Shown here: positions 13,801 to 28,800 of the stretch, in pieces
Layout of the letters: every line of letters starts with the position of its first letter
How positions within the stretch are numbered: position 1 is the first letter of the stretch
Assembly (NCBI GenBank): GCA_037349105.1
Contig: JAYJMM010000116.1
Location: 1,922,001-1,986,000, forward strand
Length of the DNA: 64,000 nt
Reading direction: 5' to 3'
From: Limnomonas spitsbergensis
Taxonomy: Eukaryota; Chlorophyta; Chlorophyceae; Chlamydomonadales
Translations under genes and position numbers: made by a program
The notes under the pieces: generated by a model
What the model was told of the DNA's origin: nothing
The model's database searches: none
Seen by the model: only the letters and a program-made list of their open reading frames with translations

Positions 13801-16800
13801 GCACATCATGCTGAGGCAGCTGACGAGGCCGCGACCGGGGGCCCTGGTCAGGCTGCTGGGCGGGAGGCCTGGAGGAGCAGTAGGGACATCTGCTGGAGGC
13901 TTGGGGACCGCAGGTAATATTGGCGCGGAAATAGCGGTGGAGGCCATCCGGAGGTGCTGTATCTCTAGGGGTCTCCGGGGCGTTGCCGCAGGAGGGGCAA
14001 CAGCATCTGCAGCTGCAGCAGCAGCGTATCAACCCGCAGGCCCGGCCGTCCTCTCGCCAGCCTCGTTGCTGAGGCTGCTATGCGAGCTGTCGGAAGCTGT
14101 CGGCGTTGTGGAGTGGGACAGCAGCAGTAGCCAGCAGCAGCTGGAGCAGGAGCAGGAGCAGCAGCAGCGGCGACAGCAGCAGCAGGAGCAGCGGACCCAC
14201 CACCCCCTGGCTGGCGCCCCCTCGCCTCAGTCTGTAGAGGGACGGGAGCCGGCGGCAAATGCTGTGTCTCGTCCGCCGCAACTGAACGGGCCACTGCCCG
14301 ACGTGACCGGCACGGTGAACACGAATGACGCGAATGCCGGTGCGGTGGGGGCGGATGAAATTGATGTGAATGCGGTGGAGGCGCCGGCAAGCCCTTCACC
14401 TGGAGGACGAGAGGATCCGTACTTCCGCTCCCAGCTGTCAAGCAGTACAGATGTACAGCCGTACAGCCATGCAGACGTATTACAGCCGTGCGAAGCGGAT
14501 CCGTTGATTGCTACCAAGCAGAGCTTGGCTCCTGGACCATTCCAGATGCTGCAGGATCCGCATGCTATAGCAGACGACGAAGCAAGAAATGCAGCAGCAG
14601 CAGCAGCGGCAGACGATGCAGCAACATATGCAACAACAGCAGCAGCAGCGGTTTCGTCGCTGGATTCGCTGCCCGACTCGACCCTGGATCCGACGGCGGC
14701 CGGAGCGACCAGGACCATGACTCAGTTCAACTCGCTCTTCAGCCCAGAAGGAGCCCCCTCCCTTCCTGGCCCCCAACAGCAGCAACAGCAGCAGCTGCAG
14801 CAGCCACAGGACAGCCCTAGTAGCTCCTGCCTAGCAGCTTCTCCCAGCCTCAGCCTCCTGCTCCCTGCCCCGCCGCCACATCTCTGCGCAGCGCCTTCGA
14901 GCCTCATCGCTGACATCAGGCAGCGCTTCCTGATCGATGAGGCAGGGCTGCGCCAGCCGAATACGGAGCACTTGATGGAGGTGAGGGTTGACCGTAGTGT
15001 AGGGGGCAATTTGTTGGGGTTGAACCCTAAACCCTAAACCCTATACCCTTCTTGATGGATGACACCAAACTGCGCCAGCCGAATACGGAGCACTTGATGG
15101 AGGTGAGGGTTGACCGTAGTGTAGGGGGCAATTTGTTGGGGTTGAACCCTAAACCCTAAACCCTAAACCCTATACCCTTCTTGATGGATGACACCAAACT
15201 GCGCCAGCCGAATACGGAGCACTTGATGGAGGTGAGGGTTGACTGTAGTGTAATTTGTGTAATTCGTTGTGCAATGTGTTGAGGTTGAACCCTGAACCCT
15301 TCTTGATGGATGAGGCGAACCTGCGCCATTCGCCCCATCAGTCTCACTGGGCTGGGTGGTTGATTGCTGTCCCACTGGTCACACCAGTCACACTGCTTGT
15401 GGCCCCATTTCCCCAATTGTCCCTCTGAGATGTGCTGGCTGAATGCTGTCCCACTGGTCACACTAGTCACTCTAGTCACACTGCTGGTAGTCCCACTTGT
15501 ACCACTGAGATGTGCTGGCTGATTGCTGTCCCACTGGTCTCACTACTCACACTAGTCACACTGCTTGTAGCCCCACTTGTACCACTGAGATGGTTGATTG
15601 ATTGCTGCCCCACTTGTCACACTAGTTACACTGCTTGCAGCCCCATTAGTCCCACTCGGCCCACTGAGATGGGTTGGCTAATTTCCGCCCCTCTTGTCAC
15701 TTTAGTTCCACTGCTTGTAGCCCCATTTTCCACTGATATGGGCTGGCTGATTGCTGCCCCACTTGTCACACTCAACACACTAGTCACATAGCTCGCAGCC
15801 CCACTCGTCCCACTGAGATGAGTGTGCTGATTGCTGCCCCACTGGTCGCACTGGTCACACTAGTCGCACTTCTTGCTCCCTACACAGTCTCTGGGCATGT
15901 CGGCGGAGACCATCGCGCAGACTCTTTACACCAAAGACGCACACTTTGTAATGGAGCTGGTCCAGAACGCAGGTGCGTGCGAGCAAAGAAGGAAATAAAA
16001 CTACGCCCTGCAGGGGCGTGAGGGTTAAGGCTATTGTCATGGTTAAGGTTTTTGTGATGGAGCTGGTCCAGAATGCTGGTGCATGCGATCAGAGGGCAAT
16101 GAAGTATCCAGCAGCTACTACATACTTTCGTATTAGAGGGTTGGAATAGGAAGCTGCCGCCATGGATGTCGACTTCGTCATAACACATGTGATACAAATG
16201 ATGATGGAGCGGGTCCAGAACGCTGGTGGAAGGGTGCATGACGCACCGGGCTTCACAGTTCAAAGGGGGCAGGGCTCCATGTTTGGGCTCATGGGGAAGA
16301 CGAAGGCTGGGTAAGGGGCTGACCATGCCTGAGAAGGCTGGGAGGGATATGGGCTGAGCCATGGGAGGGCCATGCATGTTGAGTGTGTGTGCAAAGGCCA
16401 TGCATGTTAAGTGTGTGGATTTGACCTCATGGGGGGGGTCATATCTCCTCCCCCCCCCCTCCCCCTCCCTGTTCCCAAAGTGGGGGAACCCAAGCTAATG
16501 GGGATAAACCGCTTTGCTGTTGTATACATGGGAGGGAAATTTGCCGCGCTGTCCCTGATGGCTCAGGTGGCAGCGTCCTCCCCCCACACCCCGCACCCAT
16601 CTCTCCCCCCATTATTACACCGCCACTCATATGACTGCTCACTACCTCTCATCTGTCCCCCTTGTTTTATGCCCCCTCCCTCAGACGACTGCAACTCCAA
16701 TCTCATCCCTCCCCTCCCTAAACCCCTTCTCCCTCAGATGACTGCGACTCAACTGACACCCCTCCCCTCCCAACACCCCTCCCCTCCCTCAGATGATAGC

Positions 16801-19800
16801 GATTACCCCCCAGACGTGATCCCCAGCCTGGAGTTCGTGCTCATGTCGTCAGAGCCGCCACCCAGCTCAGAGAGCATCTGGGCCCTGCAGGCAGATCTAG
16901 ATCCGCTTAATGCCCTGGCCACCCAGCAGCGGGCGCGAGCGGGGCCCTGTGAGGTGCGGGGATAAGTCAAGCCTGGGAAATAGTTGTGTACCGGTATTAA
17001 ATAATTAATTAACCTGTACCATCATATTAATCGAAATTCGTTTTTGTTGTCGTTTTGAAGGAAATTAATGGTTGATTTAGGTAATTATTTGTACTGAAAC
17101 AAAAGAACGGCGACAAATAGTAAAGAATGATCTCTGAGGTGTGGACTCGGGGCTGGGACTACAGTATCTAGAAGTACTGTATGAGCAGATATGGATCTGC
17201 TGGAACGCGTGACATGCCGTGGCTGGTCGTGAGGTAAATCGCAAAAGATTACAAAAGTACCGTAGAGTGATTGATCCACAATTGCAATGACACGGGGAAG
17301 AATGCGCATATCCTTTACGGGAAGGTCTGTCCCTCGAGATCGCCTACACCTAGGGATTCGATAACACGCATGATGGATTGGAAACCATGCGTAATTCTTA
17401 CTTCTTATTTCTGCTGGAACTTTTGTCAAGTGCAGGAATAGTTGGAGAACAAGTTCTACCATCAACTCTGTGGTTCAGATACTTAGCATGTGCTATTCTA
17501 GATATTTAGCAGGTGCTGTTCTAGATACTTAGCATGTGCTGTTCTAGATACTTAGCAGGTGCTATCTAGATATTTAGCATGTGCTATTCTAGATACTTAG
17601 CAGGTGCTATTCTAGATATTTAGCAGGTGCTATCTAGATACTTAGCAGGTGCTATTCTAGATATTTAGCAGGTGCTGTTCTAGATACTTAGCAGGTGCTA
17701 TTCTAGATATTTAGCAGGTGCTATCTAGATACTTAGCAGGTGCTGTTCTAGATATTTAGCAGGTGCTATTCTAGATACTTAGCAGGTGCTGTTCTAGATA
17801 TTTAGCAGGTGCTATCTAGATACTTAGCAGGTGTTATTCTAGATATTTAGCATGTGCTGTTCTAGATACTTAGCAGGTGCTATTCTAGATATTTAGCAGG
17901 TGCTATCTAGATACTTAGCAGGTGCTGTTCTAGATACTTAGCAGGTGCTATCTAGATACTTAGCAGGTGCTATTCTAGATACTTAGCAGGTGCTATCTAG
18001 ATATTTAGCAGGTGCTATTCTAGATACTTAGCAGGTGCTATCTAGATACTTAGCAGGTGCTATTCTAGATACTTAGCAGGTGCTATCTAGATACTTAGCA
18101 GGTGCTATCTAGATATTTAGCAGGTGCTATTCTAGATACTTAGCAGGTGCTATCTAGATACTTAGCATGTGCTATCTAGATATTTAGCAGGTGCTATTCT
18201 AGATACTTAGCAGGTGCTATCTAGATACTTAGCAGGTGCTATTCTAGATATTTAGCAGGTGCTATCTAGATACTTAGCAGGTGCTATTCTAGATATTTAG
18301 CATGTGCTGTTCTAGATACTTAGCAGGTGCTATTCTAGATATTTAGCAGGTGCTATCTAGATACTTAGCAGGTGCTGTTCTAGATTCTTATCAGGTGCTA
18401 TCTAGATACTTAGCAGGTGCTATTCTAGATACTTAGCAGGTGCTATCTAGATATTTAGCAGGTGCTATCTAGATACTTAGCAGGTGCTATCTAGATGTTT
18501 AGCAGGTGCTATCTAGATACTTAGCAGGTGCTATCTAGATACTTAGCAGGTGCTATTCTAGATACTTAGCGGGTGCTATCTAGATACTTAGCAGGTGCTA
18601 TCTAGATATTTAGCAGGTATTATTCTAGATACTTATCAGGTGCTATCTAGATACTTAGCAGGTGCTATCTAGATATTTAGCAGGTGCTATTCTAGATACT
18701 TAGCAGGTGCTATCTAGATACTTAGCAGGTGCTATTCTAGATACTTAGCAGGTGCTATTCTAGATACTTAGCAGGTGCTATCTAGATACTTGGCAGGTGC
18801 TATCTGGTAGCCTGCTGTGCAGCTTCTGCACCCTACAGGCCATTTGAGAAAACTCCGGAAAGACTCCTGTCTGTCATTTCCTGTTTATCGAAATAGTTTC
18901 GAAGACAGCGAGGAGAGGTGGGATCTCATGTCAGTTAATTGTCATGACCCATGGCGTGGGAGGTGTCGGGCAGTCATGGCAGTTAATTATCTCCTTAGCA
19001 GCACCTGCCCCACCCCTCCCACTAAGTTTGGTTCGCAATCTTCCAGGCTTTTATTCAATATTGCCTTTCCTGTTTCCTGCTCGCCTTTTCCCGGCTGACG
19101 ACAAGGGCCACATCGACACCTGGGCTGTTTTTTGTGTTCGCGTCTCAGGTTCTTTAGGGTTGGGCGGCCGGCCTCACACCCTGTCAAGTCCCAGTAAAAG
19201 AAAAGAAAAGTATTGCACAGACTTCATTTGGTACGTGATCTTCCAGGCTCCTATTTAATTTGGTTGCTGCGATCCCTGATGCTGCTTGATCAGATCCTGG
19301 CGCTCAAAAACGAGACCGGCTTCTCCGAGGCAAATGTGCGCAGCATCTGCAGCATCAACAACTCAAACAAGCGCAACCGGCCCGGGTGAGACGCCAAGCG
19401 GGGAGGAAATTTGAGGGGGGAATAAACCTCGGTGCCACCCTAACCCTTACACACACACACTTCCACCCCCACACCTTACACCTTATCTCCACCTCACCCC
19501 CCCTCACGACCTTTTACCCTCACGCCCCCTCACGCCTAGCCTCACATCCCCCCTCACCCCCTTACCCCCCGCCCCGAAGGGGTGTGTGACACGCTTCAGA
19601 TCTCATTTCCCCCCTTGATATGCTTCAGATCTCATTTCCCCCCTTGATACGCTTCAGATCCCATTTCCCCCCTTGATATGCTTCAGATCTCATTTCCCCC
19701 CTTGATATGCTTCAGATCTCACTTCACCCCTTGATATGCTTCAGATCAAATTTTCCCCCTTGATACGCTTAAGATCTCATTTCCCCCCTTGACACGCTTC

Positions 19801-22800
19801 AGATCTCATTTCCCCCCTTGATACACTTCAGATCTCACTTCCCCCCTTGATACGCTTCAGATCTCACTTCCCCCCTTGATACGCTTCAGATCCCACTTCC
19901 CCCCATGATATGCTTCAGATCTCATTTCCCCCCTTGACACGCTTCAGATCTCACTTCCCCCCTTGATACGCTTCAGATCTCATTTCCCCCCTTGATACGC
20001 TTCAGATCACATTTCCCCCCTTGATACGCTTCAGATCTCATTTCCCCCTTGATACGCTTCAGATCTCATTTCCCCCCTTGATACGCTTCAGATCTCATTT
20101 TCCCCCTTGATACGCTTCAGATCTTATTTTCCCCCTTGATATGCTTCAGATCTCATTTCCCCCCTTGATACGCTTCAGATCCCATTTCCCACCTTGATAC
20201 GCTTCAGATGTCATTTCCCCCCTTGATACGCTTCAGATCCCATTTCCCCCCTTGATACGCTTCAGATCTCTTTTCCCCCTTGATACGCTTCAGATCCCAT
20301 TTCCCCCCTTGATACGCTTCAGATCCCATTTCCCCCCTTGATATGCTTCAGATCTCATTTCCCGCTTGATACGCTTCAGATCCCACTTCCCCCCTTGATA
20401 CGCTTCAGATCTCATTTTCCCCCTCGATACGCTTCAGATCTCATTTCCCCCCTTGATACGCTTCAGATCCCATTTCCCCCCTTGATACGCTTCAGATCTC
20501 ATTTCCCCCCTTGATACGCTTCAGATCCCATTTCCCCCCTTGATACGCTTCAGATCCCATTTCCCCCCTTGATACGCTTCAGATCCCATTTCCCCCCTTG
20601 AAACGCTTCAGGTCTCATTTTCCCCCTTGATACGCTTCAGATCTCATTTCCCCCCTTGATACGCTTCAGATCTCATTTCCCCCTTGATACGCTTCAGATC
20701 CCATTTTCCCCCTTGATACGCTTCAGATCTCATTTCCCCCCTTGATACGCTTCAGATCCCATTTCCCCCCTTGATACGCTTCAGATCCCATTTCCCCCCT
20801 TGATACGCTTCAGATCCCATTTCCCCCCTTGATACGCTTCAGATCCCATTTCCCCCCTTGAAACGCTTCAGGCTTCATTCCCCCCCTTGATACGCTTCAG
20901 ATCTCATTTTCCCCCTTGATACGCTTCAGATCTCATTTCCCCCTTGATGCGCTTCAGATCCCATTTCCCCCCTTGATACGATTCAGATCTCGCTTTTATT
21001 TCCGCCGGTCCCAAATGTCATTATGAGCATGAGCCATGCCAGGTGTGCTTAAATCCTCCTTCCGCCCCTGCACATCTCTCAACCCTCAAACCCGAACCCT
21101 GAAACCTGAATTTGTCAACCTGAACCCTGCATACTGCTCAACCCAAAACCCTGCACCCTGACAAGCCAACATAGCGCTGTGGCCACATACGCCAAAACCC
21201 GACTCGTCAAAAGCTCATATTTAAATCTCCCCCCCCCCCCCTGCTTTTCTTCCTCTCCTTTTCCCTCCCCCCCCCTCCTCTGTTTTCTTTCCACCCGCCT
21301 CCCCTCCCCTCCCCTCCCCTGCATGCAGGTATACGGGCCAGAAAGGCATCGGCTTCAAGTCCGTGTTCAAGGTGTCTAACGTGCCCGAGGTCCATTCCCG
21401 TGAGCACCACTTCTCATTCAACCTGATGGGTCCCCTCAAGAAGCTCGGCTACATCGTGCCCACTGTGGTGCCCCCTCTAGGTGTGTGCGCCTGGGCAACG
21501 TGTGTGGTGCTGCAGGTGGTATATATGGTACGGATGTAGTGCCAGAGGGAGTCTGGCACGGATGTAGTGCCAGAGGGAGTCTTTTACGGATGTAGTGCCA
21601 GAGGGAGTCTGGTAGACTGGTACGGATGTAGCCCTGCAGGGGGTCTATGTTAAGGTTGTATTGCCAGATGGGTTCTTCGGTACTGTAGTGCTAGAGAGGG
21701 TATGATGTACGAATATAGTGCCAGAGGGGACTATGGTACTGATGTTGTGCCAGAGGGGGGGGGGGGCGATTGTACGTATGTACTGTCAGCCGGTGTCGAT
21801 GGTACTCATGTAGCGCATCATGAATGTACTTTCAGAGAGGAGAATGTAGTGATGTAGTACAAGTGGAGTGCAAGAGGGGTGTAAATAGTCTGATGTAGTG
21901 CTGGACGGGGTAGATGGTACTGATGTAGTGCCGGACAGGGTAGATGGTACTGATGTAGTGCCAGACGGGGTATATGGTACTGATGTAGTGCCAGACGGGG
22001 TATATCTGTATATGGTACTATTTTGTGCTGTAATAAAGAGGGGCTGTGGTACTAATACAGTTCCAGAGGGGTATTACGGCACTTTTGTAGAGTTAGAATG
22101 GTGCTTGTTAGTAATGTACTAGTGCCAAAGAAGCTACATCAGGCTGATGTGACATGGCAGCTTCGTGGACCTTTGAAATGACAGAAGTTCATACCTGGAG
22201 CAGAGGCATGATCATACCCGTGTGACGCATCGCGCTGCATTGGCTCGCTCCCCCTCCGGATGCTTGCGCTTTGCACCTAGAGAGATAGAGGGGGGGGATT
22301 TGGAGCTCTGGCTAGCTTGTGCACTTGGGAGGAGGACATCAATAGATACGCAAACAAACAAGTGCATGGATTAAGGAACCACCCATTTTGCCGAAGCATG
22401 GGACATGGTACATGGGACATGGCTACCAGGTACATGGGGGACATGGCTACCAGGTACATGGGGGACATGGCTACCAGGTACATGGGACATGGCTACCAGG
22501 TACATGGGGGACATGGCTACCAGGTACATGGGACATGGCTACCAGGTACGTGGGACATGGCTACCAGGTACATGGGACATGGCTACCAGGTACATGGGAC
22601 ATGGCTACCAGGTACATGGGACATGGCTACCAGGTACATGGGACATGGCTACCAGGTACATGGGACATGGCTACCAGGTACATGGGGCATGGTACATGGG
22701 ACATGGGACATGGCTACCAGGTACATGGGGCATGGTACATGGGACATGGCTACCATGGGCCAATTTGTGCTCGTGGGTGGAGGACCCTTGATTTGAACAG

Positions 22801-25800
22801 ACACCATTAATATAACCCCTTCGTATACAGAAGAACGACTACTCCACAGAGAGTCGGTGGCGTGATGGGTAGGGGAGTCCCTAGGCCGCGGCTTAAAACA
22901 TTCTACTGATGGGTAATATGACCTGAATTGACGCTTTGAACAGACGCCTTGCCCATGTGTTCCTTTTTGCAGACCTGGCAAGGCTACCCTGCCAGCTGCC
23001 GGAGGCTGCAGCCGCCACGGTGATCTACCTCCCCATCAAGCCGGATATGCAGGGCAGGCAGCAGGTACTGATGGGAGGCATGGGGAGGGGGGCAGGGAGC
23101 TGCTAGGAGCATACTGGAAGTGTCATACTAGGTGTTACACTATGGAAAGTGGACTACTAGGAAGTGTAGTACATGAACTGTACTACTAGAGGACATGGGG
23201 GGGAGGGTAGGTCAGTGAGCTGCTAGGGGGTATACTGGAATACAGATTTGCTTCATGCTATGCAGAAAATCGAGTTTATGTATCGGTATGTACGGAATGT
23301 CGGATAGTCCCTACTCCTTTGAAATGAATTTGATTTGTAGAAGAATTAACCTGAACCACGACCTTCGTTTGAGCTGCGGCCCTTACTGTTTGTTTAGGCG
23401 GGAAACTTGTTGTTTCTTTACCTGTCAATTACAGAGATTAGAAGCTTGTTCCAGCGCTTCTTATCGTGACTTAATTGTGTTTGTCAACTCTTACATAGAG
23501 TCCCGTCTCCCACCCAATTTGGTGATGAACCTTGTGCTTCTGTTGCAAGCTCTTTGACGTGATAGACTAGAAACCCTGACTTTCTCACATGTGACATGAC
23601 GAGGACAGTTTGTATTGTTATTTTTCATGGCAGCATTTTCATCCTTCACCCCTCTCCTAAGGAAGTACGTAGTTAATGCATAAAGTGTAATACTGGGAAC
23701 GAAAAGCTTGACTCTTCCACGTCTGATACCCTAAACCCTGGACCCTGGACCCTGGACCCTGGACTCTGGACACTGAAACCTGAAACCTAACACTGAACAC
23801 TGGACACTGGACACTAGACCCTGGACCCTGGACCCTGAACCCTGGACCCTGAACCCTGGACCCTGGACCATGAACCCCAAACACTGGACCCTGAACCCTG
23901 AACCCTGGAACCTGAACCCTGGAACCTGAACCCTGAACCCTGGACTTGAACCCTGGACCCTGACCCCTGACCCCTGGGCCCCACACCTGCTGCATTCTTC
24001 ACCCAAGGTTCAGCTAAAGAGCGTGGAGCAGCAGCGGCGTTTCCTGACATTGATGCTCAAGGACGTACGACCACCCTTGCTGCTGTTCCTTAGGAGGTGC
24101 GTGTGAGAGGGTTTGGTTTAGGATTTGGGGGTGGGGGGCGGGACCTGCTTTTGTGTTCTGTCCTTGGTCGATGCTATGGAGGGGTTGCCTATACCCTAAA
24201 CCCTAAACCCTACAAGGGAGTTGTGGAATAAACAAGTGCTCACCCAGACACGTCCCATAGGACTGTTATGCGGTTGTCGTGCCTTTTCTGCGGCTCGATT
24301 TCCCGCCAAGTCTCTCTATTTCGTAGATTTGCCATGTTCCTCTACCTCGGCAGCTGGCCCTGTCCTGCTACCTCGGTGGTTTCTTCCGATATTATTTTTC
24401 TTGGACTTCAAAATGTATGAGGCTGGCGTAACCTGGACCCTAACCTCAGACGCAAACAAAGAAATAAAGAAATAAATAAATGAACCCAGCTCACGCAAAC
24501 AAAGAAATAGCTCGGGTGCGCTTGTGGCCCTCAACATCTTCCCCAATGCCCCCCTAAGGCTGCAGCGCCTGTTTGTGACCGAAGTGGTGCTCCATCGGTC
24601 CCACGAGCCGAACCCTCTCACCCCCCGGGCAGCAGAAGTGTGGAGGAGCGGCGCTGAGGGGATAGAAAGTGTGACGTCACACCAGGTCATGGCCAGGACA
24701 GAGATCCGGAAGGTGTGACCGGCAGGAAGGGATAAGGGTGGGGGACTGGTGAAGCTGTCATTGTCACTCTCCGATGAGTGTGATTCAGCTACAATTGAGC
24801 TACATTTCATGGCCGATGGTCAATGTGGCCTGATTCAGCAAGCCCTGCTGTGTGAGCACTGTAGGCGTGTCAAGGTTTAGTCTCCATCGGCCCAGTTATT
24901 ACTGCCCAGCGGCTACCAGAAAGGCCCAGTTGCTACTGCCCAGCAGCCACCAGAAGGGCCCAGTTGTTATTGCCCACCGGCCACCAGAAGGGCCCAGTTG
25001 TTGCCGCCCAGCAGCCACCAGAAGGGCACAGTTGTTGCCACCCAGCGGCCACCGGAAGGGCCCACTTGTTTCCGCCCAGACGACTGGTCCTGAAGGAGTC
25101 CCGCTCAACGGGCACACCTGAGTGTAATCAAAGTGTGACCATAGTGTGCCTAAAGTGTGGCATCCCTGTATGTGCAGGTGGACCTGGGTGTTGGCATGGC
25201 AGACATGATGGAGTCACGCTCAACGGGCACACCAGAGCGTGGTTAAAGTGTGGCCAGTGTGATATAAGTGTGACCCCCCCCTGCTTATTAAGGTGGACCT
25301 GGATGGTGACGTGGTGGAGCTGCGTGAGACCAGATCAGCGGGCGCGTCATAGTGTGGTCAAAGTGTGACCATAGTGTGAAATAAGTGTGACCCCCCCCCC
25401 CTACTTATCAAGGTGGACCTGGGTGGTGGCGTGGTGGAGCTGCGCGAGACCAGATCAGCGGGCGCTGGCGACGGCGTGGATCCCGCCTCCTTGTGCGCAT
25501 TTGACGGGGCTACGGGCGAGGATGCTGCTGGAGGAGAAACCGCCGGAGGAGGCAGCTATCGCGCCAGCCGCTGGCTGCTGGTCAAAGAGTGCTTCCGACC
25601 GGCCACCATGCGGGAGCAAGGCTTTGTGGTGGAGAGCTCAGAGGTATGCATTTTCTGGAATTGCGTGCTGTGCTGGGTGACAGCAGTGCGTCCTTGTCCA
25701 ATTTTGCGCTGTTGGCTTCTCAGACCACCCTTAACCCTAAACCATGTACCCTTAACCCTAAACCCTAAGTATATACAATTTTTGTGCTGTGGGCTTCTGA

Positions 25801-28800
25801 GAGCATTTGGACTCTATTGGATCAGCCATGCTTCATCCTCGCTACCTGCTATTATCATCTACTACGCCTCCTGCATTCACAGCAGCTTGCAGGTTGCGCA
25901 TTTCGTCCTCGTCGACATTTCTGGAGCCAGGGAAAAGTGTCCCAAGTTGCTCCTTGCACAGCCCAAGGCCCCTGGTCCAAGGGACTGCACAGCCCAAGGC
26001 CCCTGGTCCATGGGACTGCACAGCCCAAGGCCCCTGGTCCAAGGGACTGCACAGCCCAAGGCCCCTGGTCCAAGGGACTGCACAGCCCAAGGCCCCTGGT
26101 CCAAGGGACTGCACAGCCCAAGGCTCCTGGTCCAAGGGACTGCACAGCCCAAGGCCCCTGGTCCAAGGGACTGCACAGCCCAAGGCCCCTGGTCCAAGGG
26201 ACTGCACAGCCCAAGGCCCCTGGTCCAAGGGACTGCACAGCCCAAGGCCCATGGTCCAAGGGACTGCACAGCCCAAGGCCCCTGGTCCAAGGGACTGCAC
26301 AGCCCAAGGCCCCTGGTCCAAGGGACTGCACAGCCCAAGGCCCCTGGTCCAAGGGACTGCACAGCCCAAGGCCCCTGGTCCAAGGGACTGCACAGCCCAA
26401 GGCCCCTAGTCCAAGGGACTGCACAGCCCAAGGCCCCTGGTCCAAGGGACTGCACAGACCAAGGCCCCTGGTCCAAGGGACTGCACAGCCCAAGGCCCCT
26501 GGTCCAAGGGACTGCACAGCCCAAGGCCCCTGGTCCAAGGGACTGCACAGCCCAAGGCCCCTGGTCCAAGGGACTGCACAGTCCAAGGCCCCTGGTCCAA
26601 GGGACTGCACACCCCAAGGCCCCTGGTCCAAGGGACTGGGCAGCTTTAACATGACACGATACATCGGGCCTCATTCCACCAGAGCCTTTTACGACATCTT
26701 ATAGTATGAGCCAATTTGAATCACACCCAAACTCAAACTCTATTGGATCAGCCAATTTGAATCTCGCCCCAAAACGGCTGATGGCAAACGTCACCACCAA
26801 AACCGACAAAATCTTTTCTTCCAAAAGATGTTTCCACAATTGTCCACACCCACCCATACCCGCCCACTCCCAACCACACATATCCACACCCATCCGTACC
26901 CACCCACTTACATTCACACCCATTCACACCCATCCACAGGTCAGCGTCGCCCTGTCCCTGGACGAGGCGGATTCCGGGCAGCTTCCCCAGTTCCAGGAGA
27001 CCTACGCCTACCTGCCCTGCTGCCAGTCCGGCCTGCGTTTCATGGTCAACGCAGGTGAGGTCCAGGCTGGAAATTTGCATTTTCTTGTAGAGCGCGCAAG
27101 ACCATCTTGAGCTGGCCGTCAGGCTGGGAGCCATTTCTGGCCCATCGGGATCAAATCTTGACCGGTCTACGACCAAGCAGCAGGCACCTTGTACCAAGCC
27201 TAGCGTTTCTTTTGGGGGGGGCTGCGAGTCCCCCTTCGGAAGGCAACCCCGCTGAAGGCCCGATTGGTACCAAACCAGGACTGGCCCAGAAGTAGTGGCC
27301 AAGGCAGCATGGCTGGCAAAAACTGGGGCCTCTGGCCAGAGGCCAGAGTGTTGCTGACATACAGCTGAATCACGAAAAATAAACTCTGACTGAGCCGCCA
27401 GGCCAGAGGCCGTGGCACTGGTGGCTGCAGTGCAGCTGGATCAGCATAAAACAAACGATCGTTTTTTTTGCATGGTTCCAGGGAGGGGGGTGGAGATAAG
27501 GATATATGGGTTGGGTTGGTTATTTTATGGAGGTGGGTATCATTTATGGTCAGGTTTTAGTTTTTGTTCACGGTTTAGGGTAACTTCAAAACCTCAAAAC
27601 CTTAAAACTCTGAACCCCGATCCCTGAACCAATGATGGTGATGTGTCCGTTTCTGTCTTTCCCCCCATCCAGCCCGTATCAACCCTCGTCTTACCTCTGA
27701 CACCCACTGTCATCCCTTTTTCTATGCTAGCTGAGCACACATCACCTCCCTTCCCTCGCTTCCTCCCTCCCTCCCTCCCTCCCTCCTCCCCCCACCCTCC
27801 CTCATCCCCCGAGCCCGCGTCTTCTCCCTACCTTGAGTAACTTCCCTCCCTTTGCCGTCCCCTCCCTCGCCCTCTCCCTCTGTCAGACTTCAATCTACCC
27901 TAAACCTTAAACCCTCGCCCGCCCCCACTGTCAGCCTTTTCATCGTACCCTAAACCCTACACCCTTGTCCGCCCCCACTGTAAGACTTCATCGTACCCTA
28001 AACCCTGAACCCTCGCCCACCCCTCTGTTGGACTTCGTCCTACCCTAAACCTTAAACCCTCGCCCACCCCTCTGTCAGACTTCATCGTACCCTAAACCCT
28101 GAACCCTCGCCCGCCCCTCTGTTAGACTTCATCGTACCCTAAACCCTAAACCCTCGCCCGCCCCTCTGTTAGGCTTCGTCCTACCCTAACCCTGGACCCT
28201 CGCCCGCCCCTCTGTCAGACTTCGTCCTACCCTCAACCCTGAACCCTCGCCCGCCCCTCTGTCAGACTTCGTCCTACCCTTAACCCTGAACCCTCGCCCG
28301 CCCCTCTGTCAGACTTTGTCCTACCCTAAACCCTGAACCCTCGCCCGACCCCTCTGTCAGACTTCGTCCTACCCTCAACCCTGAACCCTCGCCCGCCCCC
28401 TCTGTCAGACTTTGTCCTACCCTAAATCCTGAACCCTCGCCCGACCCCTCTGCCAGACTTCATCGTACCCGCCGCGCGAGAGTCCATCTCTGCAGACAGC
28501 GACTGGAACGAGGAGCTCCGGGACCGACTGCCAGGACTGCTGATCCAGGCCCTGGAGCAGCTGGCACAGGTGCCACTACCTCCCCCACTCCCCACGCCAT
28601 CTGGCGGCACAGCAGACCAGGAGCAGCAGCAGCAGCGGGTGCTGCCGGACCTGTCCGGGGGGAATGCAGAGCAGCAGCAGCAGCAGCTGTATATTGCCAG
28701 GTTCAACTTCTGGCTGCTCTGCCTGCCGCTGTCTGGAGTGGCCAGGGTGAGTTCACTGGCAGGAACACTTACCAGCTGCATGGAATGGGAACACTGCCTG

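Noticed and set aside
17085..17465. 126-codon reverse-strand frame in intron 8
   Set aside because: No family resemblance, no splice or repeat support; could be an old mobile-element fragment but nothing shows it.
22845..22900. Possible tRNA-derived SINE head (ggtggcgtgatgggtag)
   Set aside because: A-box-like only; no B-box at the right distance and no second copy in the window.
23255..23557. 100-codon Cys-rich frame in intron 11
   Set aside because: Unrecognised, low GC compared with the exons, and would break the exon 11-12 joining.
24511..24558. Upstream acceptor for exon 13 at 24510
   Set aside because: In phase, but it inserts 16 residues partly encoded by a dispersed repeat; the acceptor at 24558 restores the conserved LFLRRLQR join.
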